In this document: positions 44,359 through 53,724 of the stretch, in pieces
How the letters are laid out: every line of letters starts with the position of its first letter
How positions within the stretch are numbered: position 1 is the stretch's first letter
Assembly: GCA_016788295.1 (NCBI GenBank)
Contig: JAEUSY010000001.1
Span: forward strand, 1 to 64,000
DNA: 64,000 nucleotides
Direction of reading: 5' to 3'
From: Flavobacteriales bacterium
Lineage (GTDB): Bacteria > Bacteroidota > Bacteroidia > Flavobacteriales_F > PHOS-HE28
The notes under the pieces: model-generated
The model's input: the letters and a program-made list of their open reading frames with translations, nothing else
Database searches by the model: none
Told to the model about the DNA's origin: nothing
Position numbers and translations under genes: made by a program

Positions 44359-45513
44359 TCAGGCCCCTTTCAACACCTGTACTTCCTGCCCGTCCACCAC
44401 CAGGCGCGAACCCTGGTCGATGAGTGTTTCGCCACCCTGGAGGCCTTCCTGGCCGCGCTCGATAAGCAGGTCACCCGCCTGCATGCTAAGCACCGTCACG
44501 AACTCCTTGCGGGCCTTTGCCAGTCCATCTTTCTGCTCCAGCACATACACATAGCTCAAGCCCTGGCCGTTCTCCATCACCAGGCGCGCGGGCACCACAA
44601 GGGCATCCTTGGCCTCCTTGTCGCGGATGCGCACATTGGCCAGTTGGTTGGGGCGCAGTTGCTTACCATCGGTAACACGTACGGTGATGCGGAACGTGCG
44701 GTTGTTGGGGTTGATGAACTGTCCGATCTGATCGATACGCGCCTCGAACGATTCGTTGCTCTCAGGCAGTACCACTTGCACTGGATCGCCCTGTTTCACC
44801 TTCCTCAACAGGTCCTCGGCCACATCACACTCAATGCTCGCACGGCCCAGGCTCACCACGCGCGCAACCGGCTGCATGGGGGTCGTCATGTCGCCCACAC
44901 TGGGGAAGATCTCGTCCACCACACCATCGAATGGCGCGATCACCTGTGCATTGCGCAGTTGCTCCTTCAGCGCGGCCAATTGAGCCTCACCGGCCTCCTT
45001 GCGTGCCTTGGCCTCCAGGAATTGCACCTCGCTGCCCACTTTCTGTTCCCACAACCTGGCCTGCCGCTCATACACCGTGCGGGCCAGTTCCACATTGGCC
45101 TCGGCCTGTTGCACGTTCTTGCGCAGGGCGTCGATATCGATGTCCACGATCACCTGGCCTTTGCGCACCGGCGAGCCCGCCCTCACAACAATGCGGCGTA
45201 CCTCGCCACCGGTGGAACTGAACAACAAGGCATTGTCGTCAGCCTTCACGTTACCGTGCACTTCGGTAAAGTGGGAGAAATCACGCGGGGCCAACGGAAA
45301 TACGGTGACCATTGGCAACGCACGCGCGAGCTCGGGATCGTTCTTCGCCAACCAGCCCTCCACTTCGGCAATGGCCGCATTGATCTTCTCGCGCTCAGCC
45401 TTCAACGAATCGCGTTGCGCGCGCTTGGTCCTCACCTCGCCGCTGGTATCGGGCGCAGTGCCACAGGCGGCCATGAGCGCTGCAAGAATGAAGACGGAAA
45501 CTGACTTGTTCAT
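44359..45513 (-). CDS. RND efflux periplasmic adaptor (HlyD/AcrA type) lipoprotein
   Basis: A 384-residue adaptor that joins the RND pump to the outer-membrane channel. The N-terminus is a lipoprotein signal (FILAALMAACGT) with lipidated Cys17. A coiled-coil segment comes first (KRAQRDSLKAEREKINAAIAEVEGW), then the lipoyl-type half-motifs (GGEVRRIVVRAGSPVRKGQVIVDID and IAPFDGVVDEIFPSVGD) and a second coiled-coil between them (NVELARTVYERQARLWEQKVG). It lies between the TolC and RND genes with short gaps of 20 and about 18-57 bases. Confidence 0.94.
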   Translation of the reverse strand: MNKSVSVFILAALMAACGTAPDTSGEVRTKRAQRDSLKAEREKINAAIAEVEGWLAKNDPELARALPMVTVFPLAPRDFSHFTEVHGNVKADDNALLFSSTGGEVRRIVVRAGSPVRKGQVIVDIDIDALRKNVQQAEANVELARTVYERQARLWEQKVGSEVQFLEAKARKEAGEAQLAALKEQLRNAQVIAPFDGVVDEIFPSVGDMTTPMQPVARVVSLGRASIECDVAEDLLRKVKQGDPVQVVLPESNESFEARIDQIGQFINPNNRTFRITVRVTDGKQLRPNQLANVRIRDKEAKDALVVPARLVMENGQGLSYVYVLEQKDGLAKARKEFVTVLSMQAGDLLIERGQEGLQGGETLIDQGSRLVVDGQEVQVLKGA

Positions 45514-45533
45514 CGGATGAATGTGTGTTCGGT

Positions 45534-46862
45534 TCAGTAGAGGTCGAGGGCGAGGCGCAGCTCGGCGCGGGCATTGGCAAGACGGGCTATGCTTTGCACA
45601 AAGCGCTGTTGCGCAACGAGCAGGTTCGATTGCTCCTGGGTGAGCTCAAAGCTGGAAGCTGCGCCATTGGCGAACTTGAGCGCAGTGCGGTCCACGATCT
45701 CGGTGGCCAGGTCCAAATTGCGTTGTTCGGCCAGCAGGTTCTCGGTGGCCGTGCGTACGTTACCACGCTGACGTTCAAGTTCGGTGAGCAACTGTTGCTC
45801 AGTGAAGGTCCGGTTCACTTCGGCTTGTTGCAGGGCCTGGCGCGCCTGGGCAACCCGGTGGTAGCGCATCCCGCTGCTGATGATGGGCACACGCAGTGTC
45901 AGCCCCCAGAGGGTGGTAGGATAGAACTGGTACTCGCCACCGGGATCGAACGTGGGACCGTTCCACACCTGTTGGTGGTTGAAGAACCCGTTCAGTGAAG
46001 GCAACTGCTTCACCTTTTCGTTCCGCAGGCTCAACGATTGCAGGCGCACGAGGTCATCGGCGATCACCAGATCGATGTGGTTATCGCGCACGAAAGGCTC
46101 CTCCACGAGAGCGATCTCCGCCGGGTCGCGCAGCAGGGCGGCCAGCTCATCGGTAAGCACCATCGGCGTTCCCTGCGGAAGACCGAGCGTAAGGGCCAGC
46201 ATCATGCGGGCGATATCGGCCTGGCGGCGGAACTCGCGCTCCTGCACCCGCGCTTGCTCCAGCTGCACGGTCACGCGGTCCACATCGGTGCGTTCCATGA
46301 AGCCTGCGGACAGCATGGCCTGAGCCTCCGCAAGGCTCTTCTCCAACAAGGGCACGCCCTGGCTCACCAACCGCGCGCCCTCATCGGCCGCCAACGCGCC
46401 GTAGTAGGCCTTGGCCGCTTGGTTGCGCGCATCAGTGCGGGCCTTCTCCAGCTCGTCCTCACTGCGCTTGGCCACCGCCCTCGAAGCCTGCAGGCCAACG
46501 ATATAGCTGCCATCGAACAGGAGCTGGTTCAGCGAAAGGCTGCCGGTCATGGAGTGCGGCACACCGAACTGCACGGGGATGTACGCAGGCCCCTCACCAA
46601 TGAAGTTCGGGATGATCTGCGTGGGCACATCGATATAGTTGGTCATGCTGCCCTCCCCATTGATCTGGGGCAGGCCCATGGCGGTTATCTCCTTCACTTG
46701 GTGGCGCGACTTCTCCGCCTCCAGTTCGCTGTTCTGCACCGTGTAGGCCTGCTTCGCCGCCATGTCCAGCGCTTGTTTCAGCGAAAGGCTCACAGGGCCT
46801 TGTGCGCTGGCGGCCGCTGTGGCCATGGCCAGCACCGCGCTCCATACTGTACGCATCTTCAT
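45534..46862 (-). CDS. TolC-family outer-membrane efflux protein
   Basis: A 442-residue outer-membrane channel. It has a signal peptide (VWSAVLAMATAAASAQ) followed by the repeated alpha-helical/beta-strand halves of the family (SLSLKQALDMAAKQAYTVQNSELEAEKSRHQVKE; LRVPIISSGMRYHRVAQARQALQQAEVN). The C-terminus ends ARAELRLALDLY. The start codon overlaps the stop of the TetR gene (ATGA), so regulator and channel are co-translated. Substrates of the pump are unknown. Confidence 0.94.
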   Translation of the reverse strand: MKMRTVWSAVLAMATAAASAQGPVSLSLKQALDMAAKQAYTVQNSELEAEKSRHQVKEITAMGLPQINGEGSMTNYIDVPTQIIPNFIGEGPAYIPVQFGVPHSMTGSLSLNQLLFDGSYIVGLQASRAVAKRSEDELEKARTDARNQAAKAYYGALAADEGARLVSQGVPLLEKSLAEAQAMLSAGFMERTDVDRVTVQLEQARVQEREFRRQADIARMMLALTLGLPQGTPMVLTDELAALLRDPAEIALVEEPFVRDNHIDLVIADDLVRLQSLSLRNEKVKQLPSLNGFFNHQQVWNGPTFDPGGEYQFYPTTLWGLTLRVPIISSGMRYHRVAQARQALQQAEVNRTFTEQQLLTELERQRGNVRTATENLLAEQRNLDLATEIVDRTALKFANGAASSFELTQEQSNLLVAQQRFVQSIARLANARAELRLALDLY

Positions 46863-47503
46863 TTCGTGGACGTCGTTGTACCCGACGTGGTGTTTCGTTC
46901 CTTCTGGACCTTCTTGATGAGGTATTTCACCCCTTTGTCGCTGGCTATGCCGCGGATGTGGTAACGGAACATCTCCCAGATCACATCCTCAAAGTGATAC
47001 TGGTCTTGAGGGAACAACTCACCATCGAACGTGATATCGAAGCGGGAGATATAGATCCGCGCGATGACATCAATGTTGAGGTCCGGTCGGTAGAGGCCTT
47101 CGCGGATGCCCTTCCGCATATTGTCGCTCACGCACTGGTAAATGTCCGTGCGGCTGGTGGTCTGCAGGAGCTGCCACGCCTCGGGGTGGTACTTCTGCAT
47201 GTCGAAGTGCACGCTCGGGTGCATCTGCCCCACCTGTGAGGCCACGAAGCGGGTGATCTCGAAGTTCTCGTCGATGGCGTTGTGGCCCTTCGCGCAGATG
47301 CCGAGGATGCAGGAATGGTGCTCCTGGGTGATGTGCTTCACGGCCCGTTGCACCAGTTCGTTCTTGTCCTTCACGAACTGATAAAGCGTCTTCTTGCTGA
47401 TGCGCAGGTGCTGAGCGATATCGTCCATGTTCACGCTGCGGATGCCCAAGCGCATGAACACTTTGGCTGACTGATCGATGATCTGTTGCTCGCGTTGTTC
47501 CAT
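46859..47503 (-). CDS. TetR/AcrR-family transcriptional regulator
   Basis: A 214-residue repressor-type regulator. The N-terminal HTH is QQIIDQSAKVFMRLGIRSVNMDDIAQHLRISKKTLYQFVKDKNELV; the rest is a divergent ligand-binding domain. The ATG at 47503 (MEQREQQ) is preferred over the frame start at 47515, because the perfect -7 element TAGATTTG at 47513-47520 would place transcription start at or after 47515. It is the first gene of the efflux operon, so it probably regulates itself and the pump. A small inverted repeat (CGGAA-ACG-TTCCG, 47537-47549) near the -33 position is a candidate operator. Confidence 0.92.
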   Translation of the reverse strand: MEQREQQIIDQSAKVFMRLGIRSVNMDDIAQHLRISKKTLYQFVKDKNELVQRAVKHITQEHHSCILGICAKGHNAIDENFEITRFVASQVGQMHPSVHFDMQKYHPEAWQLLQTTSRTDIYQCVSDNMRKGIREGLYRPDLNIDVIARIYISRFDITFDGELFPQDQYHFEDVIWEMFRYHIRGIASDKGVKYLIKKVQKERNTTSGTTTSTK

Positions 47504-47512
47504 TTCGGGGCG

Positions 47513-47520
47513 CAAATCTA
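47513..47520 (-). promoter_or_regulatory. -7 element (TAGATTTG) of the efflux operon
   Basis: An exact TAnnTTTG match on the minus strand, nine bases before the start codon at 47503. Confidence 0.65.
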
Positions 47521-47536
47521 AATGGGTTCAACACGT

Positions 47537-47549
47537 CGGAAACGTTCCG
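47537..47549. promoter_or_regulatory. Candidate operator (CGGAA-N3-TTCCG)
   Basis: Five-base inverted repeat with a 3-base spacer, centred about 27 bases upstream of the -7 element of the TetR-led operon. TetR-family sites are usually short palindromes in this position. Weak because the arms are short. Confidence 0.35.
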
Positions 47550-47718
47550 TATGTCATTTTGTTTCCACCGTTTATCACATTTCCGCGCCGTTCACCCCTG
47601 GAGCACCATCATGGCGGGCATCGTGGGCTGCGTGCGCCTTCGTTCCTTTGCGGCCTGATGACAGTCGGCGGCAGGCAATCCCATTGTCTGACCCTCTGAT
47701 CACCTGACCTTCTTACCC

Positions 47719-49170
<1,452 letters not shown>

Positions 49171-49181
49171 GGTGCACTCGC

Positions 49182-49189
49182 GACCTTCG
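49182..49189 (+). promoter_or_regulatory. -7-like element (GACCTTCG) before the membrane protein gene
   Basis: It ends four bases before a GTG at 49194, the same spacing as at other genes here, and supports that start. Confidence 0.4.
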
Positions 49190-49193
49190 CAAG

Positions 49194-49787
49194 GTGGCCA
49201 CCACCTTTACACCACCCCGCTTCCTGCCATGGGCGCTTGTGTTCGCGTTCACACGTGCAGGTGACCTGTGGAGCACCAGCTTGTTCATGCTACAGCCTGG
49301 CGGTGCGGCCGGTGAGATGAACCCGCTCACCAGTGTCCTGGGACTCAGCTATTGGCCACTGACAGTGGTCAACATTCTGTTCAGTGCGCTCCTGCTCTAC
49401 GGTCATTGGCATTATTGCACCTATTTCGGACAACGCACCTTACCGGGTGTACCATCTAGTCGTTCCGACTACGTCTCGCTCCTCTTCTTCGGTCGGACAG
49501 GACAAGCGTGGAAGGCACTATACACCGAAGAGCGCAACAAATGCCTGCACTACAGCCAACTGGCACACGTCCTTGTAATGACCCTCGCCTGTGTAAGCGT
49601 TCTGGCGGTGACCCACAACCTCGGGCAAGTGTATGGATGGCGCTTGAACGACCTAACGCGTGAATTCCTTGTTCGTCCTTCCCTGGTCTACTACGGACTG
49701 TGCTTGCCGCTCGTGGTCTTCTTTGCGCTGCGCATGATGGATCGTGAGTTCAGGATGTGGCGGCAGAAGACGTCCGTACGAGCTTGA
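49194..49787 (+). CDS. Hypothetical membrane protein
   Basis: An open frame of 197 residues from a GTG at 49194; there is no in-frame ATG near the 5' end, and the frame runs back into asnS without meaning. The protein has about four hydrophobic segments (ALVFAFTRAGDLWSTSLFML, YWPLTVVNILFSALLLYGHW, AHVLVMTLACVSVLAVTH and LVYYGLCLPLVVFFALRM) and a basic end. GGAAGEMNPLTSVLG between TM1 and TM2 resembles a loop in small DUF5658-like membrane proteins, but I do not recognise the family with certainty. It converges on the DsbA-like gene with a 9-base gap. Confidence 0.6.
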   Translation: MATTFTPPRFLPWALVFAFTRAGDLWSTSLFMLQPGGAAGEMNPLTSVLGLSYWPLTVVNILFSALLLYGHWHYCTYFGQRTLPGVPSSRSDYVSLLFFGRTGQAWKALYTEERNKCLHYSQLAHVLVMTLACVSVLAVTHNLGQVYGWRLNDLTREFLVRPSLVYYGLCLPLVVFFALRMMDREFRMWRQKTSVRA

Positions 49788-49796
49788 ACACCACGC

Positions 49797-50789
49797 TCAC
49801 TTCCGCCGCCACACGCTCCCGTTCCGCGTATCCACGGAAGTAAGCACGCCCTTCGCTTGGGCCGCCTTCAGCTGCGCAACGGCCGTCTCATGCGGTATGC
49901 CCAGCATCACCGCCACCTCTTCCGCACACCACGAGGCGTGCACATCGAACAGCGCATCCAGTGTGGTCGGAACGGAGGAGGCCTGTACATCGGGCTTTAG
50001 CACCTTCACCGCCGCCTCGAACTGCGCATAGGGTCGCGCCCCATATACCAACTGCCGCTCGCCCGCCGCGTTGCTGAAGATGAACGTGGGGAAGCCCCGC
50101 ACACCCAGTGACCGCGCCAAGGTCAGGTCGGCCTGGAAAAGCGCGTTCGCCGCACCGGTGAAGTCCGTGTGCAAGCGGGCGGTATCCAATTGTGCGAATA
50201 CAGCCGCCGCTGCGATCACCGGCCACTTCGTGATGTTCTTCTTCTCCACCAACACCTGCTCGCGCATCCGACGCAGGAAGACCAGTGCCTTCGTGTGATC
50301 CTGCAGCTCTGCGGCTTTGAAGGCGACGCTCGGCGGATAGCTGCTGGGTAGCGGATCCTCCAACCACACATCGCCGACGATGGGCATGCGGTAGTGCGGG
50401 CTCACTTCATCCCAATGCCCGGCCACATCGCTGGGCTTGCTGATGCCGCCACTGTTGTACACGTCCCACGAAGGCAACAAGCCGCCCATGTGGTACTGGA
50501 TGTCGATGGCATCGCCGTACTCCAACTTCAAGCGGCGCAACTGTGGCTCAGTGCCCCAACAACTGCTGCAGATGGGGTCGGTGAAGTAGAGCAATGTGAT
50601 GGGCTTGGCTGCGGAAGGCAGCACAGCATCCGCACCATCCGCGTGTGTATGCACCGGGGAACCGGGCACCGCACAAACTGCGGAGTCGGGATCACAGAGC
50701 AAGGGGTTGGACGCCCGTTGCTCCGGGGCTTGGGCACAGGCTCCAGCGTACAAGCTGGCAACGAGCAGTGGGGTCAGGAGCGCCTTCAT
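49797..50789 (-). CDS. Secreted DsbA/FrnE-family thiol-disulfide protein
   Basis: A 330-residue thioredoxin-fold protein. The ATG at 50789 begins a signal peptide (KALLTPLLVASLYAGACAQ). The active CxxC is Cys74-x-x-Cys77 (LLYFTDPICSSCWGTEPQLRRL), which is the FrnE/DsbA pattern, and RGFPTFIF holds the cis-proline. The helical insert is longer than in E. coli DsbA. Predicted periplasmic or outer-surface disulfide exchange. The frame continues open to 51320, but that part lacks coding character and overlaps the ArsC-like gene. Confidence 0.85.
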   Translation of the reverse strand: MKALLTPLLVASLYAGACAQAPEQRASNPLLCDPDSAVCAVPGSPVHTHADGADAVLPSAAKPITLLYFTDPICSSCWGTEPQLRRLKLEYGDAIDIQYHMGGLLPSWDVYNSGGISKPSDVAGHWDEVSPHYRMPIVGDVWLEDPLPSSYPPSVAFKAAELQDHTKALVFLRRMREQVLVEKKNITKWPVIAAAAVFAQLDTARLHTDFTGAANALFQADLTLARSLGVRGFPTFIFSNAAGERQLVYGARPYAQFEAAVKVLKPDVQASSVPTTLDALFDVHASWCAEEVAVMLGIPHETAVAQLKAAQAKGVLTSVDTRNGSVWRRK

Positions 50790-50802
50790 GGAACGGTTCG
50801 TG

Positions 50803-50810
50803 CAAAGGTC
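50803..50810 (-). promoter_or_regulatory. -7-like element (GACCTTTG) of the DsbA-like gene
   Basis: On the minus strand, 13 bases before the start codon at 50789. Confidence 0.4.
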
Positions 50811-50879
50811 GGTGCTCTGCAGGGGTGCCGATGCGCACAAATTTTGTCCTTCGTTGTTCATTCGGCACTGCAACCGACC

Positions 50880-51230
50880 ATGAAGATCTACCACCTCGCC
50901 AACTGCGGCACCTGCCAGAAGATCCTGAAGGACATTCCGAAGATCAAGCGCTTCGAACTTCAGGACATCAAGACACAGGCCATCACACCGGCCCAATTGG
51001 ATGTCATGAAGAAGCTGGCCGGCAGCTATGAGGCCCTCTTCAGCCGCGTGGCCATGAAGTACCGCAGCATGGGCCTGAACGAAATGGCCCTCACCGAGAA
51101 GGATTACCGCAAGTACATCCTGGAGGAGTACACCTTCCTGAAGCGGCCCACGATCATCATCGGAGAGCAGATCTTCATCGGCAGCGCGCCCAAGACGGTG
51201 AAGGCGATGCTGGAGGCGGCGGGGAAGTAA
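50880..51230 (+). CDS. ArsC/Spx-family thioredoxin-fold protein
   Basis: A 116-residue protein of the arsenate-reductase/Spx/YffB group. It begins MKIYHLANCGTCQKIL with Cys9-x-x-Cys12 and has the typical RPTIIIGEQIFIGSAP segment near the end. True arsenate reductases keep one N-terminal Cys and three arginines, which are not clear here, so the activity is uncertain. The ATG at 50880 is chosen because the longer open frame upstream overlaps the DsbA-like gene. The two redox-fold genes are divergent and 90 bases apart. Confidence 0.82.
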   Translation: MKIYHLANCGTCQKILKDIPKIKRFELQDIKTQAITPAQLDVMKKLAGSYEALFSRVAMKYRSMGLNEMALTEKDYRKYILEEYTFLKRPTIIIGEQIFIGSAPKTVKAMLEAAGK

Positions 51231-51323
51231 CAATGACCCGTACACTCCTTCACCGAGCAGGAAGGTAGCGCGGACGCTGTTCCGCCAATGGACCCATGTG
51301 ACCGGGGGCCTATCGCTCAAACA

Positions 51324-51352
51324 TGAATATCGTTACCTTTGGTATAGATATT
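51324..51352. promoter_or_regulatory. Inverted repeat overlapping the promoter of the DUF4143 ATPase gene
   Basis: GAATATCGTTACC (51324-51336) and GGTATAGATATTC (51340-51352) are reverse complements over 13 bases with two mismatches and a TTT spacer. The spacer and flanks form TACCTTTG (51334-51341), an exact -7 consensus, 16 bases before the ATG at 51358. The site looks like an operator placed on the promoter. Confidence 0.6.
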
Positions 51353-51357
51353 CTTCC

Positions 51358-52506
51358 ATGATCTCGCGGTCGGACTACCTGCACCAGATACGCATCGCTT
51401 TGGGGCGCAACCCGGTGGTGATGCTGTTGGGGCCCCGCCAGATCGGGAAGACGACACTGGCCAGAGAGCTTCTTCCGGCCGGTTCTGCGCACTACTTCGA
51501 CCTGGAGCACCCCGTGGTGGCCCAGCGTTTCGCCGATCCGCTCACCGCCCTGCAGGACCTGAGCGGACTGGTGGTGATCGATGAGGCACAACGTGCGCCT
51601 GGCTTGTTCCCCGTGTTGAGGGTGCTCGCTGACCGACAACCCAACCCAGCGCAGTTCCTGCTCTTGGGCAGCGCCTCGCCAGAGCTGTCCCGCCAGGCCA
51701 ACGAATCCCTTGCGGGCCGCGTGGAGATGATCGATGTGTCCGGCTTCACCACCTTGGAAGTGGGCCATGCACAAGCCAACACGCTCTGGCTCCGTGGCGG
51801 CTTCCCGCGTTCGTTCCTTGCCGCGGATGATGCGTCCAGCATGGCCTGGCGCGACAACTTCATCCGCACCTTCCTGGAGCGCGACATGGGCCTGCTGGGC
51901 TTCGGCTACGCCCCTGCCGTGATGGCCCGGTTCTGGACGATGCTCTCCCATTACCACGGCCAACTCTGGAATGCGGCCGAGCTGGCTGCCTCCTTCGGCG
52001 TTACAGCACGCACCGTGAACCGCTACCTGGACGCGCTCGAACAGACCTACATGGTGCGTCGCCTGCTGCCGTGGCACGTCAATGTGGGCAAGCGCCTGGT
52101 GAAAAGCCCCAAGATCTACATCCGCGACACGGGCCTCTTCCATGCCTTGCAGCGCATCGGTACCATGCACGACCTGTTCCACCATCCCAAACTGGGGGCT
52201 TCGTGGGAAGCCTTCGTGCTGGAAGAAGTGATGAGCGTGCTCAAACCACGGGACGCGTACTTCTACAACGTGCACGGTGGCTCTGAACTGGACCTGTTCT
52301 TCCTACACCAAGGCAAACGCATCGGTGTGGAGGTGAAGCGCGAAGATGCCCCGCGGATGACGCGCAGCATGCACGTGGCATTGGCCGATCTGGAACTTGA
52401 CCACCTCTTCGTGATCTACCCTGGTACGCTGCGCTATACGCTTAACGACCGTGTGGAGGTGCTGCCTTTTGCGGAACTGAGCACCTTATCGAACGTTTGG
52501 AAGTGA
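51358..52506 (+). CDS. AAA+ ATPase with DUF4143 domain
   Basis: A 382-residue protein of a group widespread in bacteria and archaea but poorly understood. Walker A is GPRQIGKTT (residues 25-33) and Walker B is LVVIDEAQRAP. The C-terminal DUF4143 domain shows the PKIYIRDTGLFHAL and GASWEAFVLEEV segments and ends in a nuclease-like core (ELDLFFLHQGKRIGVEVKRED), where E-x-K could be catalytic. The ATG at 51358 is chosen because the upstream frame to 51298 would include the promoter repeat. It stands alone, consistent with frequent horizontal exchange of this family. Confidence 0.9.
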   Translation: MISRSDYLHQIRIALGRNPVVMLLGPRQIGKTTLARELLPAGSAHYFDLEHPVVAQRFADPLTALQDLSGLVVIDEAQRAPGLFPVLRVLADRQPNPAQFLLLGSASPELSRQANESLAGRVEMIDVSGFTTLEVGHAQANTLWLRGGFPRSFLAADDASSMAWRDNFIRTFLERDMGLLGFGYAPAVMARFWTMLSHYHGQLWNAAELAASFGVTARTVNRYLDALEQTYMVRRLLPWHVNVGKRLVKSPKIYIRDTGLFHALQRIGTMHDLFHHPKLGASWEAFVLEEVMSVLKPRDAYFYNVHGGSELDLFFLHQGKRIGVEVKREDAPRMTRSMHVALADLELDHLFVIYPGTLRYTLNDRVEVLPFAELSTLSNVWK

Positions 52507-52602
52507 TGCGGACCCCGTGGGTCGTGCATGAACGAACCCTGTGAGAGAACGAGCGTGTGCCGTGTCATGGAATACGCGACCTGTACCACAGCACTTGTTC
52601 GA

Positions 52603-53688
52603 TCACACCTCAAGCCTGAACGCCCCCTCCGCCATCACCCGCCCGTTCACCTGCACCTCCACCATGTGCTCGCCCGGGTAGTGCTTGCGCGTGCTGAAGT
52701 CCATGATGCGCTGGCTCTTGCTGAGCGATAGCACGCCCTTCGCGGGAAGCTCTACCTCCTTCAGCTTGAAGACCTTCCGGGATGTTGCGCCGTTCGCCTT
52801 GCGGTAGTGGATGGCGTAGTCGATAGCGAGCTGCTGGTCGCGTGCTGCTTCGGAGACCACGATGAAGGATAAGGTCATCCGGTCACCGAGCCTGATGCGT
52901 TCCGGCGATACAACAAGATCGTCCACACGCACCTTCACCTTGGTATCGAAGGCGAAGAGTGCAAGTGCAGTAGGGTCGCCGGCCTTGATCAGCGTGCGAC
53001 TGGCATGCTTCGCGATCCACGCGGTGTACGGATGCGTTCTGTCCCAACGATCGAGCAGCGCCACCATGTAGGCCGGATGGTCCTTGCTGAAGTCGTTGAG
53101 GTGGTTGGCCACGGACTTGCGGACGTAGAGCGCGTCATCCGCACGCAAACGCTCCAGGATCGGCGTGGTCAACGTGGGATCCCTCACCACGGCTTCCAAA
53201 CGGAAGGACCACGGCAAGCGCGGACGACTTCCCTCCGAGGCCAAACGCCGAACGTGTTCATCCTTATCCTCGGACCAGTTGCGCATCACCTTCAGAGTGC
53301 CCTGTGCATCGCGGCGGAAGAACTCACGCACCGCAAATTCGGAGGAGCCGAAGCCGGTGAAGTAGCGCAGCGCTTCCAAAGAGAAAGCGGGTTCATGCAA
53401 CCCATGTACACCCACGAAGTCGGGATAGAGCAATGCGGTGTAGCCCTTCGGCATGCGCGGCGCCAGGTCCTTCAACACATGCACGGCTTTGCGGTAGTCG
53501 GTGGGCAGGTGGCTGCGCAGGGTGATGGCCGCGTGGCGCATGCGGGCGTTCAGTTCGCGCCTTTCGTTGCCATGCTGCACTGCCTTCAGGAACGCCGCAC
53601 GCTTCAACGGCGGATGCACCGCTTCCAACTCCTTCGCCAGGCGCTCGAAATACGCCCGGTTGAACAACTCTTTCAACGGCTCGGCCAT
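52603..53688 (-). CDS. DNA alkylation repair protein (AlkD-like HEAT repeat)
   Basis: A 361-residue HEAT-repeat protein of the AlkC/AlkD glycosylase group, which removes alkylated bases from DNA. The N-terminal MAEPLKELFNRAYFERLAKELEAVHP and the repeats RRLASEGSRPRLPW and YVRKSVANHLNDFSKDHP are typical of the AlkC side of the family. The last 100 residues form an added beta domain (IRLGDRMTLSFIVVSEAARDQQLAIDYAIHYRKANG). A GATCTTCG element ends four bases before the ATG. Confidence 0.9.
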   Translation of the reverse strand: MAEPLKELFNRAYFERLAKELEAVHPPLKRAAFLKAVQHGNERRELNARMRHAAITLRSHLPTDYRKAVHVLKDLAPRMPKGYTALLYPDFVGVHGLHEPAFSLEALRYFTGFGSSEFAVREFFRRDAQGTLKVMRNWSEDKDEHVRRLASEGSRPRLPWSFRLEAVVRDPTLTTPILERLRADDALYVRKSVANHLNDFSKDHPAYMVALLDRWDRTHPYTAWIAKHASRTLIKAGDPTALALFAFDTKVKVRVDDLVVSPERIRLGDRMTLSFIVVSEAARDQQLAIDYAIHYRKANGATSRKVFKLKEVELPAKGVLSLSKSQRIMDFSTRKHYPGEHMVEVQVNGRVMAEGAFRLEV

Positions 53689-53692
53689 GGGG

Positions 53693-53700
53693 CGAAGATC
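53693..53700 (-). promoter_or_regulatory. -7-like element (GATCTTCG) of the DNA alkylation repair gene
   Basis: On the minus strand, four bases before the start codon at 53688. Confidence 0.45.
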
Positions 53701-53724
53701 GATTTGCGAACGTTGATCACTGGT

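Noticed and set aside
50790-51320. Extension of the DsbA-like protein upstream of its signal peptide
   Set aside because: The signal peptide begins at 50789. The extension would overlap the ArsC-like gene and promoter.
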